64,000 bases of DNA from Pogostemon cablin (lineage: Eukaryota > Streptophyta > Magnoliopsida > Lamiales > Lamiaceae), in NCBI GenBank assembly GCA_023678885.1, contig CM042966.1:29216028-29280027 (forward strand), given 5' to 3'. Shown here piece by piece: positions 46,871-57,963 of the stretch. The notes beneath the pieces are model-generated. The model saw nothing but the letters and a program-made list of their open reading frames with translations, did not search any database and was not told the DNA's origin. How positions within the stretch are numbered: the stretch's first letter is position 1; each line of letters starts with the position of its first letter. The translations under genes were made by a program, and so were the position numbers.

Positions 46871-47590
46871 AATTAATAGATATTTATTTACATTACTAAA
46901 TATACCCCATCAAGACTATTTTACCCTTAAAAGTTAATCACCTATCTATATGCATTCGTAGCAACTCATACCGTAGAGAGATCAGAACTTAGTTACACTC
47001 CAAGATTCAGGATCACTATCCTCCACCTCAAACTCAACTCAGCTTCTTACAAGTTGATTGACCTATGCTACTTATAATTATAAAGATGACCATTATTATG
47101 TCACATGGCTCCAACTCCAAAAGCTTAGCCCATAATTTCATTTTTATACATACAGGAACAAGAGCAAGGGAAAGAAAACACAAAGCATTGAGAAAAGATC
47201 ATCTCCCTTTTCCAAAGAAGAGACGAAGCATTTTTTTTCTTTTTTAATAAAGGAAAACGAAAAAAATACTAATTGCGATCATTAACAAGGATATTGATGG
47301 TGATGATGTGGTTGGAATCATTAACAAGGATAGATATCAGAAATACTTTAGAAAATCAATGTTTCTAATGGTGGGTATTAGGATGTCCAACTCATCTTTC
47401 AGCAAAGGTGTTGTCTTCTCTCCAGCCATTGCCATTGATGTGCGCGTGTGTTTGTGCAGGAGAGTGAGAGAAGAGAGAGATCGGTATTTTTGGAGAACTG
47501 CAACCGAATAAATTTTAGTGTTTAGTGTTCTGTTGTTAGGATGCTATAATCGAACAAAGCAGATTTGTTAAATTTATATAGCCGAACATA
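46871..47590. other. No gene recognised
   Basis: Open frames at 47065-47247 and 47308-47511 lack motifs. The text near 47440-47500 (gtgcaggagagtgagagaag) is GA-rich. Confidence 0.35.
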
Positions 47591-47815
47591 CTCCCTCCGT
47601 CCCAGGCTAAGAGAATCATTTTTCTATTTTGGTCGTTTCACCCAAAGAGTTCCCTTTCATTTTTACACACATGGGACCCACACACCCCTTCTAATACAAT
47701 TAAAATATGGGACCACACTCCCACTAATACAACTACCCACTACACATTAAATAATAATACTCCTTAATCTACGTGTAAAAAAATAAATGATCATCTTACG
47801 TCGGGACGGAGGGAG
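47591..47815. mobile_element. Stowaway-type MITE, well preserved
   Basis: TA-flanked, with ends CTCCCTCCGTCCC and the reverse complement of gggacggagggag. Used here as the reference for the split MITE around shell A. Confidence 0.8.
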
Positions 47816-48173
47816 TATTTAAGTTATTGATTAAAAAAGATATTTTAATCATATTAATTAGGGATATTTTAGTCTAATTCTTTTATGAAGTATGTTTAGT
47901 ACTTTAGGGATGCAAATAGTCTCCTCCTATATTAATTTGGTGCGTGGATTTTATGTAAAAGATATACTCCTGCTTACTATTATTTATTTTGTGTAGTTCT
48001 CATCTAGGAAATGCACCTGTAATTCTTGAAAGAGGGAGTACTAAATGTCACAATTTTACTATATTGTGTATCTAATTTAAAAGATTTCCATTTTTTTCAA
48101 TTTGGTAAAGAGTTTCACATGTGATCTACTACTCACTATTAATGAAACTTTTCACAACACATAAAATCTAATA

Positions 48174-48373
48174 CTCCCTCCTTCTCAGGTTAAAAGGACA
48201 ATTTTTTCATTTTGGTCGTACCACCCAAATAGTCTCCTTTCTCTTTTTACACACATGAGACCCACACACCCTTTTTAATACAAATAAAATATAAGACCCA
48301 CACTTTCACTAATACAACTACTGACTACACATTATATAGTAAAAAAAAGTAAATGACCTTTTACGCATGGGGA
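48174..48373. mobile_element. Stowaway-type MITE, right end decayed
   Basis: Left end ctccctccttctcagg after TA. The interior matches 47591-47815, and the right end is degenerate. Confidence 0.5.
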
Positions 48374-48469
48374 ATATACTTTAATCTACGCGCAACGGGG
48401 CCACGTCACTACCGTGCACCCTTTTCTTCCACCTGTCTCACCCTCTCAAATGCGTTTTTCATTTCTTCC

Positions 48470-48607
48470 ATGGCAGACTGCGTTTCCTCTCTTCTCATTT
48501 TGCTTGCGCCATCGGGCTCGCGACCGCTGTCTGATTCCCGCCCCGACGATTCTGAGATTCTCCACAGTTTGCGGCATCTCGTTTCCATTTCAAGCGACGA
48601 CCTCTAG
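48470..48607 (+). pseudogene. Exon-like fragment of an unknown gene
   Basis: An ATG-led frame (MADCVSSLLILLAPSGSRPL...) of 45 codons with gene-like GC content, ending at TAG immediately before a gtaacc donor-like site. A further exon-like piece at 49351-49441 (acceptor atgcag, donor cacg/gtaatt, reading NFLSQIRLSHRADGPKAAKW) could belong to the same source gene. I do not recognise the family. Confidence 0.35.
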
Positions 48608-48748
48608 GTAACCAAACTTAATCAAAGCACCTCAATTTGTAAATTTATTTTCTAATTCAGCTGTGAAATTACATTGCATGTTCTTTTATTGTTTCACCTT
48701 TCTTGCTTCTTCTGTGAGCAGCAAATTGAGGACGAAGCTTGCCCATTT

Positions 48749-48963
48749 TGATGGCTAGCCGAATGAGGACGAAGCTGGAGACAGCGCGCAAGTTGCCTTT
48801 GTTGGAGATTGAGGACGTCTCGTACCACCGTGAGGGAAATGGAAGGGGAAAGTGAGAATCTTTGCCTAAACGACACCGCTTGATCTATGATCAACTCTCC
48901 GATGAGCAATCCGGTTTGCACGCGCTCTCCATCACCACCCACACTCCCGAGGAAGCTCAATAA
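48749..48963 (+). pseudogene. BolA-like domain fragment
   Basis: Reads ASRMRTKLETARKL, LEIEDVSYHREG, then in another frame KRHRLIYDQLSDE and SGLHALSITTHTPEEAQ. These are the first and last parts of a BolA domain (as in BOLA1 or the C terminus of SUFE1), which acts with glutaredoxins in iron-sulfur metabolism. The middle of the domain, including the conserved HxGH block, is deleted and the frame is broken. Confidence 0.55.
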
Positions 48964-49350
48964 CTTGTTAATTTTTCTTTCTCCTTTTACTGCCTAATCT
49001 TCAACTATTTTTCCTTCTCTTTTTTGCCTTTTAGATTACTTGAATTTCCTTTCCTTAGTTGTTGGTGGGAGAGTGAAATGATTATAGACTCTTGAATCTT
49101 TTGTTCTGTGAATCCCTGAACCCAGCTTTGATTAAGTCGTATGGAAACACTCAAGATTAAAAATAAGTGAAAGGACTTGATTTAAGTGTATGCCCATTAC
49201 ATATTTGATGAATTGCATATGACAAATTCACTTATCTCTGACTCTTTCTTTTATTCTCATGTTGTCTTAATCCATTCTTATTACATGTGATTCTTGGATG
49301 GTTACTTTCCGCTTACTAAATGTTTGAGCTATGTTTTCCCTGACATGCAG

Positions 49351-49441
49351 GTGAACTTTCTGAGTCAAATACGCTTGAGCCACAGAGCAGATGGGCCTAA
49401 AGCAGCTAAATGGTTGATTGATGCAATTTTGCTCTCTTCAC
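49351..49441 (+). pseudogene. Exon-like fragment, unknown protein
   Basis: Thirty open codons between canonical splice sites (see 48470-48607). No stop in the chosen frame. Confidence 0.3.
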
Positions 49442-50089
49442 GGTAATTTTGGAGATTCTGTAATCATCTTACCAATATATTCTGCAATGTTTTCAGTCTT
49501 TGTTGATTGATAGTGTGTTCCATTAACTTTTTGTGTGTGTGCTGCAACAAAAATTGATAGGCTATCCGGTGAACATCCGGCCTCCATTTCACCATAGATC
49601 ATAGGAACCTGGTTGCAACAAAGAAAGCCCTCGAGTTGAAGTTAATCTAAAGAGATGTTAAAAGAAATAAAGAACTGACCTTGCTAACCTATTTTGAGTC
49701 GGCCCTAACGGCTTCCAGGCTAAACGAATTGAAATATAGCAAATCTTTTTTTCAACTTTATATGGGTTAAAGCTAAACCAGCCACTAAACTTTTAGTTGC
49801 CTTCACTGGATCAGGGGATATACTGGATCAGACTCGATTCACATGAAGTAACATATATTTGTTTCATTGAGTTAAGCAAGACTTTTACTGGGTGCTCCCT
49901 ATTCACAGCATGTTGAACTATTCCATGGTAAAAGCAGTTGAATTATTATTTACAGAAAGGTAATGCGTGCTACGTAGTTGAATTCGTGATGTACTTGTCC
50001 AAAAAATGAAATAATAGTTCTTAAGGATATAGTAGAGCATGACTGTAAAAGAATGAAGCATAATACTTGGTACTACATAAAATGGTAAG

Positions 50090-50430
50090 ATATATCAGAT
50101 ACGAGATGAGCTTGACCAATGGGCATTGGTTTTGAGATAAATTGCATACAAGATCGAATTTCTTTGCCCAGATAAATGCCTTCATTAGTGTGCTGTAGGT
50201 CACCACATCAGGACTAATGCCCTTCAAGCAAAATAGGAAAAGTATCAAGAAAAGACTTGTACAACCTATTCAGTAACATTATGACATTTGAACTTGCACT
50301 CTCTTTCACGTCGTGATAAATTGACAGTGCTTCTGTTTGCCTTCCAGCTATTGCATATGCGTTGATTAAGACATTCAGCATAATTAGGCTCACTTCCGTT
50401 CCTTCATCTTCCATGAGCTGCTGAACCTTA
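50090..50430 (-). pseudogene. PPR protein fragment
   Basis: On the minus strand, MLNVLINAYAIAGRQTEALS (50414 on) and, after a frame break, SPDVVTYSTLMKAFIWAKKF (50200-50110) are two adjacent pentatricopeptide repeats of an organellar RNA-binding protein. Roughly two of the usual ten or more repeats remain. Confidence 0.6.
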
Positions 50431-50789
50431 ACAGTTTTTCACATAATCCGTGTGTTTATAAAAATGTAAATCAGATCTAACTTAACAGTTTCATTTCATG
50501 AAGATAAAAAGTGAATAACACAAAATATGCAGCATTGATGAAAATCTTGAACATGCAGTGCAATTGTGAATGGAGAGAAGACAGAAAGCAAAATAAAGAC
50601 AATTACACAGCTCAAAATGAGATTATTTTAGGTGCTAGTCTTCTCTGGGACGAATATTGTTTTCTGGTACCACATAAACACAATTGCTCCTCTGATTATC
50701 AACTGTCTTTAGTGCTTGTTCCCTTAACTTGGATCTTAGCTAGCCTTGGTTCAAGTCCTGCAAATTTCAATAAAGTTTGGTTTTAGAGA

Positions 50790-51790
50790 TTCCTGCATGT
50801 TGACACTTTTTTTCTTGCACTCGACGGAGGAATGGTGAAAATTAAGTTCTGGGAGGCAGAATCCTTGAACATTGACCCAGTGAATAAGAAGGTTTTCTGA
50901 ATATCAATCATTGATGAAAGTTTAGCAGGAAATAATGAGTTGTCTTTGGAATATGATTATCTAGTTATAGCCATTGGAGCACAAGTAAACACATTCAACA
51001 ATCCTTGTGTCTCGGTGAACTGCCATTTCCTCAAGGTTAACCTTAATTAAACGGTGTGTAGGAAGTTGAGGATGTGTCTTGTATCAATCTTCACCATGGT
51101 AGGAGATTGTGTCTTTGTAGGAAGTTGAGGATGCCCAAAGAATCCGTAGGACTGTAATAGATTGCTTTGAGAAAGCTGTTCTTCCTGAGCTAACTGAGGA
51201 ATAGCGAAGATAGATCCTTCATTTTGTGATAGTGGGGCCAACCGGCATAGAGTTCATAATTTTGTGCATGAAGATTTAGTCAAGATTTATCCCTTAAGGA
51301 TTTTGTGAGGATATATAACAGTGATCCAATCCGGTGATCATATCTTGAACACGTAAGCGACCACATGCATACTCATTCTGAATTCTTTTAAAACATACAT
51401 CATGAACTAATATTATGTTTTTCATCAATCACAACACAGGTTTGATGAAAGGATCAGCTCATATGCGGAGCACCAATTGCAGAGAGATTGGATAGAAGTT
51501 CTTACAGGATGTATGGCCGTTTCGGACAGGATGATTAGCATGAAAATGAAAGCCACGGAAGCAGATGTCTCTTGAATGACAAGTAGCTAAATTAAATCAT
51601 CATCAACATGATATGTAATGATTTTTCAGGAAGATATCGCGGAAATATTCAAAGCTGCAAATAAAGGCAACTCGGGTACTATCGATTGTTGATAACAGAC
51701 TAAGAGGCTTGTAGCTACTGCCCAGCCCAGGTGTGTATGCAAAACAGACTAAGAGCCTTCCAGCTACTATCGATTCGTGTTGCAAATAGC
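50790..51790 (+). pseudogene. Type II NADH dehydrogenase fragment (NDB type)
   Basis: Pieces in order: KIKFWEAESLNIDPVNKKVF, YDYLVIAIGAQVNTFNNP, EVEDAQRIRRTVIDCFEKAV, IVGPTGIEF, ITVIQSGDHILNT, ERISSYAEHQLQRDWIEVLTG and KMKATEAD. These match the external alternative NAD(P)H dehydrogenases of plant mitochondria, including the NADH-binding block. Many stops and intron remnants; the N-terminal FAD site is missing. Confidence 0.75.
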
Positions 51791-51859
51791 GCGGGATTTC
51801 AATTGGTTTTGCAAACTATTTGTTACAGCGGAAAACAAAATCTTCTATGTGAAGTATTG

Positions 51860-53420
51860 ACATGAAAATGAGTTTGGGTGGCTTTAGTGGATATGAATTA
51901 GACCAAAGTCATTCACAAGTCAATACTATTAAGTTGGATTTCTCATGTTCGTCTTTCCTATTTGCAGACTTGCTTACTATTCAGGAACTTTATTATTGTG
52001 CTTTTGATAGTGTAATTACAGTGCTTTCTGGCTGACCATGAGCGACAAAGACAATGTTGAGTAATAAAAGATGCATAGTACATGTGTATACAAGTATTCA
52101 TTTTTATTCATTGTTAATTCAGATTAAATTATGTCATAAAATTGACACAAAGCATATGAAATATGCACCAAAATACCCTATTCTATTTTTGGTATTTCAC
52201 TCCCTATTTCATAACTTATTTTCTATTAAAATACTATACTCTAGTTAATGACAATTAAACCCTTGGAGCATGTGACGAAAATTTGGGCATTGATTACAAC
52301 ACGTGGCGAGAATCTAATACATGGAATAGTAGATGAAACGGAATAGGTGATCCCATTTGTGAAATATTTACAATCATGATATATGATTAAAAAGAAAGTT
52401 AACCATTCGGGATATTGTTAACATCCTTTTGTTTTATATGACAAAGACTTGTATTACATCGTCTCACATGATAAAATATGATATTTTTTATAATGAAAAA
52501 TGATAATGTTATTTTATAAATAAACAATTTATTATATTATTATAAATTAAAAGTTATAACATTTTATAATAAAAGTGATAGTTAATTTAAAATGTGTAAA
52601 TATACATGCATGATTTATGATCCCTTGAATTACAATTTTGCTTTTTTCAACTTAATAACTAATTATTTCAATTTTGGTATCCAAATTTCATTGATTTCCA
52701 CTTATATATGCGACGTTGCCCAAATTTTTGGGTGATGAATCCAACATGTTGAGGGTTTGGTGCTCATGATTTACAAATTTTCGGCATTCATATGCACATT
52801 TTTTCTCTCTCATGATGTGATTCACTTTCCATTCATTGTGTGCCTCTATTCAACACACGCAATTAAAGAAAATTGAGGAGCTTCTTAATTCAAAAATTGT
52901 AATGAAAATAATGATGTTGGATGGACCTCCACATCCAGTGAAGTGCGGGATCCGACGGCAGATTCAAGTGAGATGCGCGAAAGCAATAATTAGCTATAAA
53001 TATTATCATAAAAATTTGGTATTTAATTTAAAATTAGAGTTTAAACCCGTGAGTTGCACGGGATGTGTTATTTTTAGCGCAACAACTTTACTTAATTTTA
53101 TAATGTTTGAATCGAATAATATTTATTTGAACGTATTAATATTAAAGTCTAATGTATTACGGGCAAAACACTTATAAAACCTTGCGAGCTTGTTAAGTTG
53201 AGCAATTCGTATAAGTTTACTAATATATTTTGCAATGAGGATAAAATGCAGAATTTTAGCAATTTAAAATGCTACAAAAAAATTTATATTTTCAAAATTA
53301 TAAGGTCATACCCTATATTACTAATTTATAAACATCAATCAATTAATGAAATGTTTTACTGTTAATTAACTCAACCAAACTTCCATTGCAAATAATTTAA
53401 AATAAAATTTCGTGTATACA
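51860..53420. other. Intergenic AT-rich DNA
   Basis: No gene supported. A GTCTCAC-type MITE end occurs at about 52455. The open frame at 52836-53177 has no recognisable features and overlaps a Helitron-like hairpin (see rejected list). Confidence 0.4.
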
Positions 53421-53424
53421 ATTA

Positions 53425-54837
53425 TTTAATTATTTTAATGAGTGGTTGAGATTAGTTTGAAAATTTTGAATATATTCAAATAATAAATTTAATATTATTA
53501 CTCAATTTTTAATAAATACTATTATTTTCTAATTTGAAAATGTCATAATTCTAATGATTTAATTATTTTGATGGGTGACTGAGATTGATTTAAGATTAGA
53601 GGACTCAATTATTTCCTGATTTGAAAAAGTCATAATTATAATTATTTAATTATTTTAATAGATAGCTAATTGAAAACATTATGACATACACCTAAACTCT
53701 CTGAAAAACCTTTAACCCTCTGGAAACCCTTAACCTTAAATTCTAAATCCTCTTAAAACCCTAAAACCCCAAACCATAAAACCCTAAATCCTAAACTCTT
53801 TGAAAATATTAAATTATTTCGTAATTTGAAAAATTATAAATACAATTATTTAAATTTGTTTGAAAAATAGATGATTAGAAAAACCCATAATTATAATTAT
53901 TTAATTATTTTAATTGATGGCTGAAATTTGTTTAAGAAATAAATGATGAGGATTGAATTTATAATAATATGATCTTATTTCCTAATTTGAAAAAGTTACG
54001 AGGATTGGATTAATATTATTAATTTTTAATAAATAATATCTTATTTCCTAATTTGAAAAAGTCATAATTATAATTATTTAATTATTTTAATGGGTGATTG
54101 ATATTTGTTTATGAAATAGATGGTTAGGATTGTAATTATAATTATATAATTATTTTAATGGGTGGTTGAAATTTATTTAAAAAATAAATGGTCAGGATTC
54201 TTCCCTCTGGAATATATTATGTCATAAACTCTAAAACCCTAAACCCTAAAACCCTAATAAACCCTTTGAAAACATTAAACTAAACCGTAAAACCCTAAAC
54301 CCTATACCCTTTGAAAATATTAAATTAAATAATTATTTTAATGGATGACTGATAGACGATCAGGATTGGATTAATATTATTAATTTTTTAATAAATAATA
54401 TCTTATTTTTTAATTGGAAAAACCCTAATTATAATTATTTAATTATTTTAATGGGTGATGATATTTTTTTAAGAAATAAATGGTCAGGATTGGATTTATA
54501 ATAATATCATCTTATTTTCTAATTTGAAAAAGTCAAACAGATTGGATTAATATTATTAATTTTTTAATAAATAATATCTTATTTCCTAATTTAAAAAAGT
54601 CATAATTAGTATTTAATTATTTTAAAGGGTGACTAAGATTTGTTTGAAAAATAGATGACCAAAATTGAATTTATTATGCTTTTTCCTAATTTGAAAAAGT
54701 AATAAGGATTGGATTAATATTATTAAATTTTTAATATAATATCTTATTTTTTAATTTAAAAAGCTAAATTATAATTATTTAATTATTTTAGTGGGTGACT
54801 GAGATTTGTTTAAGAAATATGTGGTTAGGATTTGATT

Positions 54838-54912
<75 letters not shown>

Positions 54913-55175
54913 CATTAAGATTAAAATTTTTTATTTTTTTTGTTAATTGTTGCTATATTAATTAAAGATTTAACAATAAATAATATCTATTTATTCTGCT
55001 TTTGTTAATTTTTTAATAAATAATATCTATTTTCTAATTTGATAAAGTCATAATTATAATTATTTAATTATTTTAATGGGTGACTGAGATCACATTACAA
55101 TTATTTAACTATTTTAATGGGTAGTTGAGATTTGTTTGATAAATAAATGGTCTAGAATTTATTCTGTTTTTATAT
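53425..55175. repeat. Degenerate AT-rich tandem array with telomere-like inserts
   Basis: A module aattatttaattattttaat, followed by gggtgactgagatttgtttaag and (g)gtcaggattggattaata, recurs at least eleven times with variable spacing (for example near 53430, 53562, 53640, 53900, 54068, 54140, 54330, 54430, 54605, 54770 and 55055). Two stretches (53690-53800, 54225-54310) are rich in AAACCCT and variants. Confidence 0.75.
54838..54909. repeat. TA microsatellite
   Basis: About 36 TA repeats within the tandem array. Confidence 0.95.
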
Positions 55176-56260
55176 ATATTAAGATAAGATTTAGATTTTA
55201 AATTTTTATGGGGATAAGTTTGTGCATGATATATAAGAATAATTGATTATCTTAATTATTTTCTTAATGGGTATAGAGCTGAGATTTGTTTGAGCCGTTT
55301 TTATATATATTAAGATAATATTTAGATTTTAGAATTTTATGGGGATAAGTTTGTACATGATATATAATAATAATTGATTGCCTTAATTAAAAATAGTTAT
55401 TATTTTGCTCATTGTATTTTATCAACCCAATATAAAATCAATATCTGAAGGAGTAGAATCAAATCAACTGAAGTAAGTTTTATTTTGTTTTTGAAAAGAC
55501 AGTCAATTATTTTCTTCTGGGTTTATTAAAAGATTGAGAGTCTGTAATCAGATTGTGATATGGCAGGAAGTGATGGGGAAGTAATAAAAGAAAGATTTGT
55601 TGAGGGAGTGATTAAGCAGAAGCAGACAATTAGTACGAGCATTAATCCCCGACGAGTAGCTTAAAGGTTAAATCAATTAAAATAAGAGTGGGAATGGAGA
55701 TGTAATAAGTTGTAACAAGAAAGTGGGAATTACAATTGAAGAGTTTGCATTTCCCACTGGGTGGGGTCAGGAGGTTTGTAATTGATGTCAGCGGGAGAAG
55801 CATGGACTTCCATTGGGGAGATCAAATTCTCACCTTGAAAATCGACTCACATTTAATTATCATTTTAAAACATTTTTTTTAGTATTTAATTTTTCTTTTT
55901 AACTTTTTATCTCTTCTGTTCTTGTTTGCACGATTTTATTTAGGTATGTGTCTAAATTTTGTTAAGAGAAATATGATATTACTTTGTGTGTTCCAGCTAC
56001 ACCGTTGGATAGACACGTCTTATCACAAGGCTAAAACTCTGTGTATTCATAAACTTCGTTAATTCCTAAGCATATTTTTATTTTTATTCAAAGTAGATAC
56101 TTTGTTAAGACAATGACTTTCTTGTGACCATCTCACGGATCTTAATTTGTGAGACGGATCTCAAAAAGCCCATTTAATACTCGCAGCGGTAATTTTGTAA
56201 ACTAATTATGCAACAATCACCGGCCACCGCATATATTTCAACTTTTCCTTTCATTACGTG
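55176..56260. other. Intergenic, no gene recognised
   Basis: Contains two copies of a block of about 90 bp (ttttatatatattaagataa...ggggataagtttg) at about 55170-55255 and 55295-55385, continuing the repetitive character of the array. Nothing coding. Confidence 0.4.
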
Positions 56261-56263
56261 CTA

Positions 56264-56541
56264 CTCCATCCGTCCTATATTTGTTTTCACACTGTAGATA
56301 CGGAGTTTAAGAAAAGTTGATTTTTGACCAACTTTATTGACTTTTGAAGGGTATTGTGGTATTTTTAAGTAATAAATAAATTATAAAATATATTATGTGT
56401 GTTAGGTGAGAGTGATATTTTTGAAATTAAGGTAACTTTTGAGGTTGTTGGTTAATGTGAAGTTTCCTTTTTTGGGTGGTGAAGATAAATATGGAACGGA
56501 CGAAAACAGAAAGTGTGAAGATAAATTTGGGACGGAGGGAG
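56264..56541. mobile_element. Stowaway-type MITE
   Basis: TA-flanked. Left ctccatccgtcctat, right gggacggagggag. The interior gatacggagtttaagaaaa also occurs near the mariner 5' end (31625). Confidence 0.7.
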
Positions 56542-56799
56542 TATACTCCATTTCTGTTTTTTGTTTATTATTATAAAATGTGGAAACAAATTTTATCGTC
56601 TTTTAATTTAATTTTTAATTTAAATATTATAAATTTATAGAAAGTGATAATATCTTTTAAAAAATAGTTTAACATTTTTAAAAAAAATGATATTCAACTA
56701 AAGAAAAGTGATCCGTAAATAATTCGTAGAGTAGATAGAAAATAATAATTAATATTTTAACTGTCTCATGTAAGGGCTTACGTAACGGTCAAAAAGTGA

Positions 56800-56808
56800 T
56801 AACTTTTA
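56800..56808. repeat. 9-bp target duplication, left of shell B
   Basis: taactttta, identical to 63921-63929. Confidence 0.75.
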
Positions 56809-56940
56809 GGGCTTAAAACCAAAAAGGTTCCATACCTTTTTACTTTTTTGGAAATAGTCCCAAAATACTTAATTTCTCGGAATTAGTCCCACAGCTTTCA
56901 AAATCTCACCAAAATGGTCCTTTTTACACAAAATTGTCCA
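56809..56940. repeat. TIR, left arm of shell B
   Basis: Inverted partner of about 63720-63920. Repeated AGTCCC / GGTCC words. Confidence 0.7.
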
Positions 56941-57067
56941 AATAGGCTAATGACAAATCAAGTTTTAACAACACTTTTTCAGCAACACCCCTTTTACAAC
57001 ACAACTTATGTAACTTATATTATACCCATTTTATACTCAATTTTCATCATGCTCATATGCTTCGAAA

Positions 57068-57080
57068 TGGTATCAGAGCC
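57068..57080 (+). promoter_or_regulatory. Primer-binding site, copy B
   Basis: TGGTATCAGAGCC, complementary to the tRNA-Met 3' end. The ORF1 start is 76 nt downstream, as in copy A. Confidence 0.85.
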
Positions 57081-57156
57081 CTATGTTTATTTATTTATGA
57101 ATGGAAAATTTATTATAAATTCATATCACTTAACGAGAGGAGAGTTTCAAAGAAAT

Positions 57157-57585
57157 ATGGATCCGAACGAAAGTTCGACATCCGAGAGTGACAGGACTAT
57201 CAGCCCTGTTCAAAGTTGGAGCAACAAGGACTTCTGGCCTGTTAACTATGACGAGACGAGCAGTTCTATACAACAATATTATTGTGTGTTGTATAGACAA
57301 TATGCAGAGAAGGAATATGAGGAAGCCGACCGATGGTGGGACGGTGTAATCCAAAGGAAGGAGATAGCGAATATTCGCGCCAACCACACCAAGGAAGAAC
57401 ATCTGAAAGAACTACGCCAGATGGAGATAAGATATTCCAAAGAAATAAAAAGGAATATCGTGGAACTCCGAAGTTTCACCGAGATCCATGAAAGTGTTCC
57501 CAAACACCGACAATAGAGGAAACGACCTAACCAAGGTCCAAGAGAAATTTGCAAGCCCTACCACTTTACACATTGGACAGAATGA
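57157..57585 (+). pseudogene. Pararetroviral ORF1, copy B (one nonsense codon)
   Basis: Starts MDPNESSTSESD, a start conserved in copy A although the frame is open further upstream through the PBS. It is open to TAG at 57514-57516, after which the same frame continues to CKPYHFTHWTE and TGA at 57583-57585. The copy A sequence at that site has no stop, so the TAG is a lesion. The product would have been about 142 aa, charged and helical, with an N-terminal Ser/Asp-rich part. Function unknown. Confidence 0.7.
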
Positions 57586-57963
57586 CAGAGTGGAAGGAAA
57601 TCGAGGCAGATAACTCTAAGATGAACCAAGATCTTAGATAATTGCAGAATACGGTGAGATTCTTTGGAGAATATTGTCAAAATATGTCCAAGATAATGTT
57701 CGAGATCAGCCTTAAGATGGACAAGGTGGAGAAATTGCAGAACAAGCAACTCGACCTCATCATGAAGTTGATAGAATAAGTAAAATTCCTGGAAACCAAG
57801 GGGACAGAAAAAAGGCCAGGAGGAAGGTTACCACTAACCTTCGGAGTAGAACCCCTTTTATACCAAAAGGGGAAAACGAATAAGACCAAAGTCAGAAAAT
57901 GAGAAGATGATTGCCATCCTTCGAGGAGAATCCACATCCCCGGATGGAAAGAATAAATCTTGA
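57582..57963 (+). pseudogene. Pararetroviral ORF2, copy B
   Basis: The start ATG overlaps the ORF1 TGA (ATGA). It is broken by a stop after MNQDLR and by further lesions. The TGA at 57961-57963 lies 20 nt inside ORF3, the same overlap as in copy A. See the copy A entry for the predicted coiled coil. Confidence 0.65.

Noticed and set aside
49351..49410. Reading GELSESNTLEPQS, similar to a SUFE1 linker
   Set aside because: The alternative frame is open for the whole exon between canonical splice sites, and the SUFE1-like reading stops after a few more codons. Kept only as a possible link to the BolA fragment.
53044..53064. Helitron-like hairpin (aacccgtgagttgcacggg)
   Set aside because: No CTRRT terminus follows at the expected distance and no TC-start partner was found.
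52836..53177. 113-codon plus-strand frame
   Set aside because: No domain, no splice context, AT-rich; probably chance.
57068..57080. Possible tRNA gene
   Set aside because: Only the tRNA-Met 3' complement is present, as expected for a primer-binding site. There is no cloverleaf.
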